Of a stretch of 64,000 nucleotides of DNA, positions 1-8,458 are shown in pieces. The notes beneath the pieces were generated by a model, which was not told the DNA's origin, did no database searches, and was given only the letters and a program-made list of their open reading frames with translations. Each line of letters starts with the position of its first letter. The stretch's first letter is position 1. Where the stretch lies: assembly GCF_041245805.1 (NCBI RefSeq), contig NZ_CP162490.1, forward strand, positions 2,209,001 to 2,273,000, in the 5' to 3' direction. This stretch comes from Xanthomonas sp. DAR 34887. GTDB lineage: Bacteria; Pseudomonadota; Gammaproteobacteria; Xanthomonadales; Xanthomonadaceae. The position numbers and the translations under genes were made by a program.

Positions 1-604
1 TGCCGTCCGGGTCGCGCACATGCAGGGTGATCCCGCCCCAGGCTTGCCGGGTCGGGCCCTGCGGCATGTCCACGGCGCGCGCCTGGTATTCGGCGAACAG
101 TGCCTTGATGTTGCCCACCTCGATCGTGGCGAGGATCAGCCCGCACTCGCTAGCGGCGAGTGCGGCGAAGTTCGGCCGTGGCACCAGGCGCAGGTGCAGG
201 CAGGCAAGGTCGCGGCTGACCGCGCCGTAGAACGCGGGATTGCCGTGCAGGAAATCGATGGCGAAGCCCAATTGGTCGCGGTAGAACGCGGCGGAGGCGG
301 CGACGTCGCGCACGAACAGGATGGGGATGGCGGGCCGTGCCGCGACCGCGCCCGCCGCCGGTCGTGGCGTCTTCGGCGCGTCGGCCGCCGCTGCCTTGAG
401 CGCAGGCCAGTCCGCATAGCCGGCCTCGACGGCGACGATTTCCTGGGCCACGGCGAGCGGCATCGGCAGGTCCAGTGCCTGGCGATCGGTCAGGTCGCGA
501 TAGCGCGGCAACAGACGTAGCTTGCCGCCGACGGAATAGTTGCCGTCGCGGTGCCAGCGCAGCAATTGCTTGGCGCGCTTACGGTAGGTGTCGAGGGTGG
601 TCAT
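1..604 (-). CDS. VOC/glyoxalase-superfamily protein, 3' end cut by window edge
   Basis: The reading frame opens with ATG at 602-604 and runs off the left edge, so 201 residues are visible and the C-terminus is missing. Residues 1-75 form a charged helical N-terminal segment (starts MTTLDTYRKRAKQLLRWH). A linker rich in Ala and Pro follows, and from about residue 92 there is a vicinal-oxygen-chelate fold: a beta strand PILFVRDV, then the typical 'ASAAFYRDQLGF' helix. Proteins of this fold are glyoxalases, dioxygenases or bleomycin-binding proteins. The substrate cannot be told from sequence, and the metal ligands cannot all be checked because the end is absent. It is followed by phaR on the same strand after a 196-bp gap with no visible gene. 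Confidence 0.75.
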   Translation of the reverse strand, partial: MTTLDTYRKRAKQLLRWHRDGNYSVGGKLRLLPRYRDLTDRQALDLPMPLAVAQEIVAVEAGYADWPALKAAAADAPKTPRPAAGAVAARPAIPILFVRDVAASAAFYRDQLGFAIDFLHGNPAFYGAVSRDLACLHLRLVPRPNFAALAASECGLILATIEVGNIKALFAEYQARAVDMPQGPTRQAWGGITLHVRDPDG

Positions 605-800
605 CGGGGCGTTCCGGCTGAGAGGTGTCAGCGGGTGGGCCTGGCCCTTTCGGCGTATCGCCGATGCATCCCGATCAAGCGCGCCGAGTTTGGCGTCGGC
701 AGCGAACGGCTGTCAAGCAGGCCTGCGTGGGCGGCGTCGCAGCCGAAGATGGTGTGGGCGGGCCAGATCGTCCCGCCCACAGCCTGCGGCGTGGCGCGGC

Positions 801-1316
801 TCAGCGCGCCCGCGACTTCGGTGCGGCGCCGGCGGCCGGCGGCTCGCTCGGCTTGGTACCGCCGGCGGCGGGGCGGCCGAAACCGGCGCCCAGGTTGCGC
901 TGGAACTCCTGCCACAGCTCCATGTTGCGCTCGGTCAGCTGGTTCATCATGGTCCACGGGGTCTGCCCGAGCAGATTGCCCATCTGCTGGCGGAACTGCT
1001 GCTGCTGGTCGAGGAACACCTGCATGCTGCGCTCCAGGTAGTTGCCCATGAAGCCCTGCAGCGAATCGCCGTAGAAACGGATGATCTGGCTGAGCAGCTG
1101 GGTGGACAGCATCGGTTCGCCGTCCTGCTCCTGGTCGGCGATGATCTGCAGCAATACCGCGCGGCTGAGGTCTTCGCCGGTCTTGGCGTCGCGGACCTCG
1201 AATTCTTCGCCGTCGATGATCAGCTGGCGGACGTCTTCGATCGTGATGTAACTGGAAATCTCGGTGTCGTAGAGGCGGCGATTGGGGTACTTCTTGATGA
1301 TGCGGATCTCAGCCAT
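801..1316 (-). CDS. phaR: Polyhydroxyalkanoate synthesis repressor PhaR
   Basis: A 171-residue DNA- and PHA-binding repressor of polyhydroxyalkanoate granule genes. The N-terminal PHB accumulation regulatory domain is clear (MAEIRIIKKYPNRRLYDTE, then a 'SSYITIEDV' segment and a 'RDAKTGEDL' strand). The middle is a Gln-rich helical region (about residues 90-125) and the tail is Pro/Ala-rich. An upstream in-frame extension exists but contains a Cys-rich, non-conserved stretch, so the ATG at 1314-1316 that gives the canonical MAEIRIIKKYPNRR start was chosen. It lies downstream of phaB on the same strand but is separated by a strong hairpin terminator, so it probably has its own promoter between about 1320 and 1405. 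Confidence 0.93.
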   Translation of the reverse strand: MAEIRIIKKYPNRRLYDTEISSYITIEDVRQLIIDGEEFEVRDAKTGEDLSRAVLLQIIADQEQDGEPMLSTQLLSQIIRFYGDSLQGFMGNYLERSMQVFLDQQQQFRQQMGNLLGQTPWTMMNQLTERNMELWQEFQRNLGAGFGRPAAGGTKPSEPPAAGAAPKSRAR

Positions 1317-1407
1317 GAAGCGTTCGCTCTTGACGGTAGGCGCGCAGCATGGCGCAGCGCAGCAGGGCTTGCAACCGCCAAAAGCCACGGAACTCGGGCC
1401 CGAGGGC

Positions 1408-1463
1408 AAAAAAAATGCTGCGCAGCACGGACGCGAAGCGCGCCGTGCCTGCCGCAGCATTTT
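1408..1463 (-). terminator. Intrinsic terminator behind phaB
   Basis: On the minus strand, AAAATGCTGCG (1463-1453) pairs with CGCAGCATTTT, with a second inner stem of about 6 bp around a loop near 1430-1440, and the hairpin runs into eight consecutive T residues (A8 at 1408-1415 on the plus strand). It sits 58 bp past the phaB stop and before phaR. The outer AAAA/TTTT pairing means it may also work weakly in the other direction. Confidence 0.75.
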
Positions 1464-1520
1464 CGGTAGCGTTACCTCGATCGTGCCGCCCATACGCCTG
1501 AGCGGTTCAGTCGCCGGTCG

Positions 1521-2261
1521 CTACCAACCCATGTGGTGGCCGCCGTTGATGTCCAGGTTGGAGCCGGTGATCCAGCCCGCCTCTTCGGCGACCAGGAACG
1601 CGACCGCGTAGGCGATCTCTTCGGGCTTGCCCAGGCGTCCGGTGGGGATGTCGGCGATGATCTTGGCGCGCACCTCTTCCGGTACCGACATCACCATGTC
1701 GGTGGCCACATAGCCCGGCGACACCGTGTTGACGGTGATGCCGTAGCCGGCGTTCTCGCGCGCCAGGGAAATGGTGAAGCCGTGCATGCCGGCCTTGGCC
1801 GCGGCGTAGTTGGCCTGGCCGTACTGGCCCTTCAGCCCGTTGATCGAACTGATCTGGATGACCCGGCCCCAGCGCTGCCGGCGCATGGCTTCGATCACCG
1901 GGCGGGTGACGTTGAACACCGAGTTGAGGTTGGTGTTGATGACCTCGTGCCATTGCTCGGCGGTCATCTTGTGGAAGGTGGTGTCGCGGGTGATGCCGGC
2001 GTTGTTGATCAGCACCTCGATCGGACCGAGCTGCCGCTCCACCTCCTGCACCAGCGCCTGTGCGTGGTCGGGCGAGGCGACGTCGCCGGCGACGATGGCG
2101 ATCTCGTGGCCGCGTTCGCGCATGCGCTGCTGCCAGGCGTGCGCCTTGGCCGCGTCGCGGTAGTTGCTGGCAACGCGGTGGCCCTGTGCGGCCAGCCGCT
2201 CGCAGATGGCGGTGCCGATGCCGCCGGTACCGCCGGTGACCAGCGCAACGCGTGATGTCAT
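1521..2261 (-). CDS. phaB: Acetoacetyl-CoA reductase (3-ketoacyl-ACP reductase family)
   Basis: A 246-residue short-chain dehydrogenase that makes (R)-3-hydroxybutyryl-CoA from acetoacetyl-CoA with NADPH for PHB synthesis. The Rossmann glycine motif is VTGGTGGIG (residues 8-16), the structural NNAG motif is present (LINNAGITRD), the catalytic Ser is in QISSINGLKGQYGQ, and the YxxxK motif is YAAAK. The insertion GLKGQYGQANYAAAKAG and the C-terminus SNLDINGGHHMGW are typical of PhaB rather than FabG. The phaR neighbour supports this assignment. No synthase (phaC) is in the window. Confidence 0.93.
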   Translation of the reverse strand: MTSRVALVTGGTGGIGTAICERLAAQGHRVASNYRDAAKAHAWQQRMRERGHEIAIVAGDVASPDHAQALVQEVERQLGPIEVLINNAGITRDTTFHKMTAEQWHEVINTNLNSVFNVTRPVIEAMRRQRWGRVIQISSINGLKGQYGQANYAAAKAGMHGFTISLARENAGYGITVNTVSPGYVATDMVMSVPEEVRAKIIADIPTGRLGKPEEIAYAVAFLVAEEAGWITGSNLDINGGHHMGW

Positions 2262-2317
2262 GGATTCGCTCCGGATGGGGAAGAGGAGAGGGCCGCGCCG
2301 CAGCCGAAACCCCGATT

Positions 2318-3226
2318 CTAGTCAGCCTTGGCGTCGCTGGGGATATCGGTTGCGTGCGCCAGCGTCCGATCCTGTGCCGGCAGCCGCGCCGGCTCGAATG
2401 CGCGCAGCGCCGCGGCCAGCAGTGCCGCCACCGAACCGGCGCCCGCCAGCGCCGCCGGGGCTTGCCCCAGCAGGGTCCAGGCCAGGCGCAGCGCGGGCAG
2501 CGGATCGGCGTCGTCCAGCGGCGTCGCCGCATGCGACTTGGACAGCTTGCGGCCGTCGTCGCCGAGCAGCAGCGGCAGGTGCAGGTAATTGGGCGTCGGC
2601 AGGCCCAGTGCGCGCTGCAGCAGGATCTGCCGCGGCGTCGAATCGAGCAGGTCGGCGCCGCGGACCACGTCGCTGATGCCTTGCGCGGCATCGTCGACCA
2701 CCACCGCCAACTGGTAGGCCCAGCAGCCGTCGGCGCGCAGCAGCACGAAATCGCCGACCTCGGCATGCACGTCCTGTTCGACATCGCCGCGTACGCCGTC
2801 GCGAAACCCGACCGTGCTGCCCGCGGCCACGCGCAGGCGCAGCGCCGGCTGCGGCCGCGCCTGCGCGGCCACGCAGCGGTGGTGCACGCCGCCTTGCGCG
2901 GCCAGTTCGCTGCGGCTGCAACTGCAGGCGAACGCCCGGCCGCTGTGCAGCAGGCGCTGCGCGGCGGCCCGGTAGATGTCGCCGCGCTCGCTCTGGCGCA
3001 GAACCGGGCCATCGGCTTCCAGCCCGCACGCGCGCAGGCTGGCGAGCTGGCGTTCGGCCGCGCCGGGCACGCTGCGCCGCCGGTCCACGTCCTCGATGCG
3101 CAGCAACCACTCGCCGCCGGCGTGGCGCGCCAGCAGCCAGCTGCCGAAGGCGGCGAGCAGCGAGCCCAGGTGCAGCGGGCCGGTGGGCGAGGGCGCAAAA
3201 CGGCCGCGGTAGGGAGACGAAGACAT
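2318..3226 (-). CDS. gluQ: Glutamyl-Q tRNA(Asp) synthetase
   Basis: A 302-residue truncated glutamyl-tRNA synthetase that attaches glutamate to queuosine at the wobble position of tRNA(Asp). The class I signature is FAPSPTGPLHLGS (HIGH-type motif HLGS near residue 20) and the KMSKS-type motif is KLSKS. A Cys-x-Cys pair (FACSCSRSE) followed by HHRC fits the zinc site of this family. The anticodon-binding half of GluRS is missing, as expected. A TTG two codons upstream is possible, but the ATG at 3224-3226 gives the conserved start. It is divergent from htpX across 103 bp and lies 56 bp upstream of phaB on the same strand. Confidence 0.93.
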   Translation of the reverse strand: MSSSPYRGRFAPSPTGPLHLGSLLAAFGSWLLARHAGGEWLLRIEDVDRRRSVPGAAERQLASLRACGLEADGPVLRQSERGDIYRAAAQRLLHSGRAFACSCSRSELAAQGGVHHRCVAAQARPQPALRLRVAAGSTVGFRDGVRGDVEQDVHAEVGDFVLLRADGCWAYQLAVVVDDAAQGISDVVRGADLLDSTPRQILLQRALGLPTPNYLHLPLLLGDDGRKLSKSHAATPLDDADPLPALRLAWTLLGQAPAALAGAGSVAALLAAALRAFEPARLPAQDRTLAHATDIPSDAKAD

Positions 3227-3329
3227 GGGCAAGCTGAATCGTCGGTCAGGTACGCGCTTGAATTCAAGCTGTACGCGCCGCAGATTCGCATCAGCCCTTC
3301 ATTCTTCCTGGTGCGGAGTCCACGCCTAC

Positions 3330-4214
3330 ATGTTCAATCGAATCGCCCTGTTCCTCATCACCAATCTGGCGGTGCTGGTGCTGGCCGGCATTGTCATGTC
3401 CGTGTTCGGGATCAATCCCAACCAGATGGGCGGCCTGCTGGTGATGGCCGCGATCTTCGGTTTCGGCGGCTCGCTGGTGTCGCTGCTGCTGTCCAAGTTC
3501 ATGGCCAAGCGCGCCACCGGTGCGCAGGTGATCGCCGAGCCGCGCAACCACACCGAGCGCTGGCTGCTGGAAACGGTGCGGCGGCAGGCGCAGGTCGCCG
3601 GCATCGGCATGCCCGAGGTCGCGGTCTACGACGGTCCGGAGATCAACGCCTTCGCCACCGGCGCCAACCGCAACAACGCGCTCGTCGCGGTGTCCACCGG
3701 CCTGCTGCAGAACATGACCGAAGACGAAGCCGAAGCGGTGCTCGCCCATGAGATCAGCCACGTCGCCAACGGCGACATGGTGACGATGGCGCTGCTGCAG
3801 GGCGTGCTGAACACCTTCGTGATCGTGCTGGCGCGGGTGGTCGGTGGGGTCGTGGACAGCTACCTGTCCGGCAATCGCGATGGCCGCCGCGGTCTGGCCT
3901 ACTACGCCATCGTGATGGTGCTGGAACTGGTGTTCGGCCTGTTCGCGACGATGATCGCGATGTGGTTCTCCCGCTACCGCGAATTCCGCGCCGATGCCGG
4001 CGGCGCCAGCCTGGCCGGGCGCAACAAGATGATCGCGGCGCTGCAGCGCCTGGAACTCAACCACGGCCAGAGCACCCTGCCGTCGCAGGTGCAGGCGTTC
4101 GGCATCGCCGGCGGCCTGGGCCAGGGCCTGCGCAAGCTGTTCATGAGCCACCCGCCGCTGTCCGAGCGCATCGCCACGCTGCGCGCCTCGCACAGCAATG
4201 CGACGGTGAGCTGA
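3330..4214 (+). CDS. htpX: Zinc metalloprotease HtpX
   Basis: A 294-residue inner-membrane protease (E. coli HtpX is 293 residues) that takes part in quality control of membrane proteins. Two N-terminal hydrophobic segments are visible (FNRIALFLITNLAVLVLAGI and LLVMAAIFGFGGSLVSLLL). The zinc motif HEISH lies near residue 140, followed by two more membrane segments (LLQGVLNTFVIVLARVV; YYAIVMVLELVFGLFATMI), and the EFRADAGGA motif holds the third metal ligand. The ATG at 3330 starts the conserved MFNRIALFL. Upstream in-frame codons encode a low-quality extension. Heat- or Cpx-type control is known elsewhere, but no site was recognised here. Confidence 0.96.
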   Translation: MFNRIALFLITNLAVLVLAGIVMSVFGINPNQMGGLLVMAAIFGFGGSLVSLLLSKFMAKRATGAQVIAEPRNHTERWLLETVRRQAQVAGIGMPEVAVYDGPEINAFATGANRNNALVAVSTGLLQNMTEDEAEAVLAHEISHVANGDMVTMALLQGVLNTFVIVLARVVGGVVDSYLSGNRDGRRGLAYYAIVMVLELVFGLFATMIAMWFSRYREFRADAGGASLAGRNKMIAALQRLELNHGQSTLPSQVQAFGIAGGLGQGLRKLFMSHPPLSERIATLRASHSNATVS

Positions 4215-4295
4215 GGCAGGGAGCGGGCTGTCACGCTCTCGGATGGCGCTTCGGTGGACTTGAGCCATCGACTGCACCTGACAGTCGGCTCGGGC

Positions 4296-4332
4296 AACGC
4301 CAGGCAGGTCACCCTGCCTGGCGTTTGTTTTT
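4296..4332 (+). terminator. Intrinsic terminator of htpX
   Basis: AACGCCAGGCAGG (4296-4308) pairs perfectly with CCTGCCTGGCGTT (4313-4325) around a 4-nt TCAC loop and is followed by TGTTTTT. The 13-bp stem plus T tract, 81 bp past the htpX stop, is a textbook Rho-independent terminator. Confidence 0.9.
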
Positions 4333-4370
4333 GCAGGATCGTGTGGGACGGTCTGGCCGCTGCCGTTGCG

Positions 4371-4397
4371 AATCCCCAATCCCGAATCCCCACTCCC
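4371..4397. repeat. Short GGGATT-type intergenic repeat
   Basis: AATCCCCAATCCCGAATCCC followed by CACTCCC: tandem degenerate heptamers of GGGATT(C/G) read on the minus strand. The same motif recurs at 6539-6567, 6640-6671, 23116-23143 and near 55567, always between genes. Confidence 0.7.
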
Positions 4398-4402
4398 GGC
4401 CG

Positions 4403-6475
4403 TCAAGCAAAATCGAAGTTCATCCCCGGCCCCGCCAGGCCCACGAATTCGCCCTGCACGTAGTCCACGCCGGCGCTGAACAGCAGGCTCATCGAGGTGG
4501 CGTCGGCGACGAACTCGGCGATGCTGCGGATCCCGGCCGACTGCGCGCGCTCGGTGATCTCGCGGATCTTTTCCTGGTGCTCGCGGGTCTGCGCCAGGTC
4601 CTGGGTGAAGCCGCGATCCAGTTTCAGGAACGAAGGCTGGAAGTGCGCCAGCAACTGGAACGAATCCAGGCCCGAGCCGAACTGCTCCAGGCCGACCTTG
4701 CAGCCCAATGCCGTGGCATCGGCCAGGAACTGCTGGGCGTTGCGCAGGTGAGTGAACACCTTGGCTTCCGGCGTCTGCAGCCACAGCCGCTCGCCGGGCA
4801 CGCCGTGCGCGACCAGTTCGCGGCGGATCAGCTCCACCATCTGCTGGTCGGCGAAGGCGTCCGGGCTGATCTTGACCAGCAGGCTGGTGGCATGGCCGGC
4901 GCGCTGGCGCTCGCCGATCACCGCGATCGCGCGCGCCACCACCCAGCGGTCGATCTCGGCCATCAGCCCATGTTCGGTGGCGATGCCGAGGAACGTGGTC
5001 GGGCCGATGATCTCGTCGTTGCGCTCCAGGCGCAGGTAAGCCTCGTACAGTTCGTGCGGCTCGCCTTGCAGGTTCAGTACCGGCTGGTAATGCAGCAGGA
5101 AGCCGTTGCCGGCCAGCGCCTCGCGCAGTTGCTGCACCCAGCGCTGGATGCGTTCCTCCTCGACCCGGTCGGCCGCGCCGGGGTCGAAGATCTTGCAGGC
5201 GTTGCCGCCCAGTTCGATGGTGGCCTGCACGTTCTCGCTGGCGCGGGCCAGGACCTGGCCGACGGTGGCGATCTTCTCGCCGATCTGCACGCCGCCGATG
5301 CTGACGGTGACCGTGGCCGAGCGCTCGCCGACGCTGAACACATGCGCCGCGTAGGCGTTGAGCAGGCGCTCGGCCTGCGCCGAGGTGCGGGCGTAGTCGC
5401 CCTGCAGCAGCAGCGCGAAGTTGTGTTCGCCGAAGCGCGCCGCCTGCACGTCGCCGTCGATCGCCGCGGCCAGGTGCTGGGCCAGCGCCGCCACCAGCGC
5501 GTCGGCCGAGTCCAGGCCGATGTCGGCCAGCAGCCGCGCATAGTGGTCGGGTTCGACCAGCAGGAAGCCGTAGTGGCCGTCGCCGCGGCCGACCTGGGCC
5601 ACCGCGTTCTCCAGTGCCAGCATGAAGGTGGGGCGGTTGAGCAGGCCGGTGACCTGATCGCGCTGGCGCAGGTCTTCGACTTCGCGCGCCAGTTCCGGAT
5701 CGAACTCCTCGCGGCGGCGGAACACCACCTGCACGCAGGCCTCGCCTTCGTAGCTGGCGGTGGCGAATTCCATCGTCGCCGGGAAGCTCTCGCCCTCCAG
5801 GGTGCGCGCGTCGACCTGGTACTGCGCCGGCGGCGGTTCGCCCTTGCCCAGCGACTTCAGCAATTGCTTGAATTCCTCCACGTGCTGCGGCGCGACCATG
5901 TCCAGCAGCGAGACGCCTTCGACGTCGTCGAACGACTCGAAGCCGAACATCTCCAGGTAGGCGTCGTTGGCGCGGATGTGCATGCCTTCGTGGATGTAGG
6001 CGATCGGATCGCGCGAGGACGCGATCAGCGCATCGCAACGGCGCTCGGTCTCGCGCATCTGCGCCTCGATCCGGCGCAGGCCGCGGCGGGCGTGCAGGTC
6101 GGCCCAGGTGTTGCGCACCACCGACAGCAGGTGCTCGGGACGCTGGCGCAGCGCGATCGCGCGCGCGCCGCCGGCCACCGCCTCGACCCATTCGTTCTCG
6201 TCGATGCTGTCGGCGAGCAGGATCACCGGGATGTCCTTGCCGCTGGCGCCCACCCGCTGCAGCACCTGCGGCAGCGGGATGGCCTGCGAACGCGCGCTCA
6301 GCACCAGGTCGATCGGCTGCGCCGCGAGCATGGCGGCCAGTTCCTCTGCGTGCTGCGGCCGCGACGGCCGCACTGCGATACCGCTGTTGCGCAGGCTGCT
6401 GACGATCGCTTCGGCGTCTTCACCGCTGTCGTCGACGATCATCAGGCGCAGGGTGATGTCTTTGCCTGTTTGCAT
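4403..6475 (-). CDS. FimX/Filp-like degenerate REC-PAS-GGDEF-EAL c-di-GMP effector
   Basis: A 690-residue protein, almost exactly the length of Pseudomonas FimX (691) and of the Xanthomonas homologue Filp, which bind c-di-GMP and act with a PilZ protein and PilB in type IV pilus assembly. Order: REC-like (about 8-125), PAS (about 145-255), GGDEF-like (about 270-430), EAL-like (about 440-690). The usual phosphoacceptor position of REC is not Asp (LVLSARS, residues 57-63). The GGDEF site reads GEHNF (349-353). The EAL site reads EAY (478-480). So neither synthesis nor hydrolysis of c-di-GMP is expected; it should be a receptor. It stands alone, flanked by GGGATT repeats on both sides. That it controls twitching or virulence is inferred from the family. 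Confidence 0.88.
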   Translation of the reverse strand: MQTGKDITLRLMIVDDSGEDAEAIVSSLRNSGIAVRPSRPQHAEELAAMLAAQPIDLVLSARSQAIPLPQVLQRVGASGKDIPVILLADSIDENEWVEAVAGGARAIALRQRPEHLLSVVRNTWADLHARRGLRRIEAQMRETERRCDALIASSRDPIAYIHEGMHIRANDAYLEMFGFESFDDVEGVSLLDMVAPQHVEEFKQLLKSLGKGEPPPAQYQVDARTLEGESFPATMEFATASYEGEACVQVVFRRREEFDPELAREVEDLRQRDQVTGLLNRPTFMLALENAVAQVGRGDGHYGFLLVEPDHYARLLADIGLDSADALVAALAQHLAAAIDGDVQAARFGEHNFALLLQGDYARTSAQAERLLNAYAAHVFSVGERSATVTVSIGGVQIGEKIATVGQVLARASENVQATIELGGNACKIFDPGAADRVEEERIQRWVQQLREALAGNGFLLHYQPVLNLQGEPHELYEAYLRLERNDEIIGPTTFLGIATEHGLMAEIDRWVVARAIAVIGERQRAGHATSLLVKISPDAFADQQMVELIRRELVAHGVPGERLWLQTPEAKVFTHLRNAQQFLADATALGCKVGLEQFGSGLDSFQLLAHFQPSFLKLDRGFTQDLAQTREHQEKIREITERAQSAGIRSIAEFVADATSMSLLFSAGVDYVQGEFVGLAGPGMNFDFA

Positions 6476-6538
6476 GAAGCCTCCCGGAGACGGGGTTTAA
6501 TACACGATGCCCGCAGCGGCGTCCATGTGCGAGGGGCT

Positions 6539-6671
6539 GGGATTAGGGATTCGGGATTGGGGATTGGCTAAGGCGTGCTCCGCTCGTGCTGGTCGCCTCG
6601 GCTGATTCGCGACCATCCAGCCGTCACGAACCCGCCTTTGCCAATCCCCAATCCCCACTCTCCAATCCCGG
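6539..6671. repeat. Inverted pair of GGGATT-type repeats
   Basis: GGGATTAGGGATTCGGGATT (6539-6558), continuing to 6567, faces the opposite-strand version ending CTCTCCAATCCCGG at 6671 (6640-6671), about 70 bp apart. Transcribed, the pair could form a long imperfect stem between the filp-like gene and the flavoprotein gene. No coding potential was seen in the 202-bp gap. Confidence 0.6.
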
Positions 6672-6677
6672 CGGCGG

Positions 6678-7874
6678 TCACGCCGCCAAGCCAGCGGCGT
6701 GGCCCGAGGCCCAGGCCCACTGGAAGTTGTAGCCGCCCAGCCAGCCGGTCACGTCCAGCACCTCGCCGACGAAGTACAGGCCCGGCACCTGGCGCGATTC
6801 CATGGTCGCCGACGACACCTGGGCGGTGTCCACCCCGCCGAGGGTGACCTCCGCGGTGCGGTAGCCCTCGGTGCCGCTGGCCACCAGCGGCCAGGCGCCG
6901 AGCAGGGCGGCAGCGGCGCGCAGCTGCGGTTCGTCGAGCTGGCGTATCGGCTTGTCCGGCAGCCAGACCTCGCACAGGCGCTGCGCGAAGCGCCGCGGCA
7001 GGGCATCGCCCAGCACCGTGCGCAGCTCGGCGGCGCCGCGCAGGCGCTTGTGCTCGCGCAGCCACGCGGCCGCGTCCTGCCCGGGCAACAGGTCCAGGCG
7101 CAGGTCGTCGCCCGGCTGCCAGTACGAGGAGATCTGCAGGATCGCCGGGCCGCTGATGCCGCGGTGGGTGATCAGCATGAAGTTGCGGAAGCTGGCGCCA
7201 TTGCAGCTGGCTTCCACCGGCAGCGCCAACCCCGACAGGTCCTGCAGGCGTTCCTGGTGCTTGCCGCTGAGGGTCAGCGGTACCAGCCCGGCGCGGGTCG
7301 GCAGCACCGCGTGGCCGAACTGGCGGGCCAGTTCGTAGCCGAAGCCGGTAGCGCCCAGGCTGGGAATGGACAGCCCGCCGCTGGCCACCACCAGCGAGGC
7401 GGCCTGCACCGGGCCGTCGTCGGTGGCGATGCGGAAGCCCTCGCTGCCGCGCTCCACGCCGCGCACTGCGCACTGGGTGCGGATGGTCACCCCGGCCGCG
7501 TCGCATTCGTCCACCAGCATGCGCACGATCTGCTTGGAGGAGATGTCGCAGAACAGCTGGCCCAGTTCCTTCTCGTGATAGGCGATGCCGTGGCGCTCGG
7601 CCATCTCGATGAAATCGGACGGGCGGTAGCGCGCCAGGGCCGACTTGCAGAAGTGCGGGTTGGCGGACAGGAAGTTGCCCGGACCGGTGCCGGTATTGGT
7701 GAAGTTGCAGCGCCCGCCGCCGGACATCAGGATCTTCTTGCCGACCTTGTTGGCGTGCTCGATCACGCGCACCCGGCGCCCGCGGCGGCCGGCGGTCAGC
7801 GCGCACATCAGCCCGGCGGCGCCGGCGCCGATGACCGCGACGTCGACCCGGATCGGCTCGGCGTGCGCGCTCAT
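6678..7874 (-). CDS. HI0933-family NAD(P)/FAD-dependent flavoprotein
   Basis: A 398-residue flavoprotein of the HI0933/YhiN family. The FAD-binding Rossmann motif is IGAGAAGLMCA (about residues 15-25), followed by the family motif KKILMSGGGRCNFTN. A second glycine stretch (VVASGGLSIPSLGATGFGY) and the C-terminal GEVLDVTGWLGGYNFQWAW motif complete the family signature. The substrate is not known for this family. The ATG at 7872-7874 overlaps the yaeQ stop by 4 bp (ATGA), so the two are translationally coupled. The order yaeQ then flavoprotein implies a two-gene operon. Confidence 0.9.
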   Translation of the reverse strand: MSAHAEPIRVDVAVIGAGAAGLMCALTAGRRGRRVRVIEHANKVGKKILMSGGGRCNFTNTGTGPGNFLSANPHFCKSALARYRPSDFIEMAERHGIAYHEKELGQLFCDISSKQIVRMLVDECDAAGVTIRTQCAVRGVERGSEGFRIATDDGPVQAASLVVASGGLSIPSLGATGFGYELARQFGHAVLPTRAGLVPLTLSGKHQERLQDLSGLALPVEASCNGASFRNFMLITHRGISGPAILQISSYWQPGDDLRLDLLPGQDAAAWLREHKRLRGAAELRTVLGDALPRRFAQRLCEVWLPDKPIRQLDEPQLRAAAALLGAWPLVASGTEGYRTAEVTLGGVDTAQVSSATMESRQVPGLYFVGEVLDVTGWLGGYNFQWAWASGHAAGLAA

Positions 7875-8416
7875 GCCGCGGCTTTGCGCACCGTCGGGGT
7901 GAAGGTGGCGCTGCCCTCGTCGCCGAGCAGCTGCACTTCGCCGTCCTGGATCACCACGTCGAAGCGCATGCTGCGCTGGATCAGCTCGGCCGCCGCGGCG
8001 ACCGCTTCGGCCGGCAGGTCGATCACCTGCAACTGCTTGAGCTTGAGCAGGGCGGAGGCGTTCTTCTCCCACCAGATGTCGGCGGCGCGGCCGCCGTAAT
8101 TGACCACCACCACGTCGCGGGCGCGGCCGCAGGCCTTGCGCACCCGCGATTCGTCGGGCTGGCCGACCTCGATCCACTGCTCGATCGCGCCGGTGTAGTC
8201 CATCCGCCACAGGTCCGGCTCGTCGTCGCTGCTCAGGCCCTTGCCGAACAGCAGCCGCTCCTCGGCGAACAGGGCGAAGGTCAGCAGCCGCGCCATCAGC
8301 CGCTGGTCGGTTTCGGAGGGGTGCTGGGCCAGGGTCAGCGAATGCGCCGCGTAGTAGCCGCGGTCCATGTCGGAAATCTGCAGCTCGGCCTTGCGGAGGG
8401 TGGCGGTGAGGGCCAT
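7871..8416 (-). CDS. yaeQ: YaeQ family protein
   Basis: A 181-residue protein of the YaeQ family, which has a PD-(D/E)XK nuclease-like fold. Recognisable features are the opening MALTATLRKAELQISDMDRG, the segment HSLTLAQHPSETDQRLMARL, and DEPDLWRMDYTGAIEQWIEVG, which holds the acidic core residues of the fold. An early link of YaeQ to RfaH function was later withdrawn, and no biochemical role is established. It is the first gene of a coupled pair with the HI0933-type flavoprotein and is divergent from the pseudouridine synthase gene across 42 bp. Confidence 0.93.
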   Translation of the reverse strand: MALTATLRKAELQISDMDRGYYAAHSLTLAQHPSETDQRLMARLLTFALFAEERLLFGKGLSSDDEPDLWRMDYTGAIEQWIEVGQPDESRVRKACGRARDVVVVNYGGRAADIWWEKNASALLKLKQLQVIDLPAEAVAAAAELIQRSMRFDVVIQDGEVQLLGDEGSATFTPTVRKAAA

Positions 8417-8458
8417 GCGGCTACCGGGATCAAAGGGCGGCCATGATAATGCGTGGCG

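Noticed and set aside
1416..1427. TGCTGCGCAGCA palindrome as a PhaR operator
   Set aside because: It resembles TGC-rich PhaR sites, but it forms one arm of the hairpin with T8 behind phaB, which explains it as a terminator.
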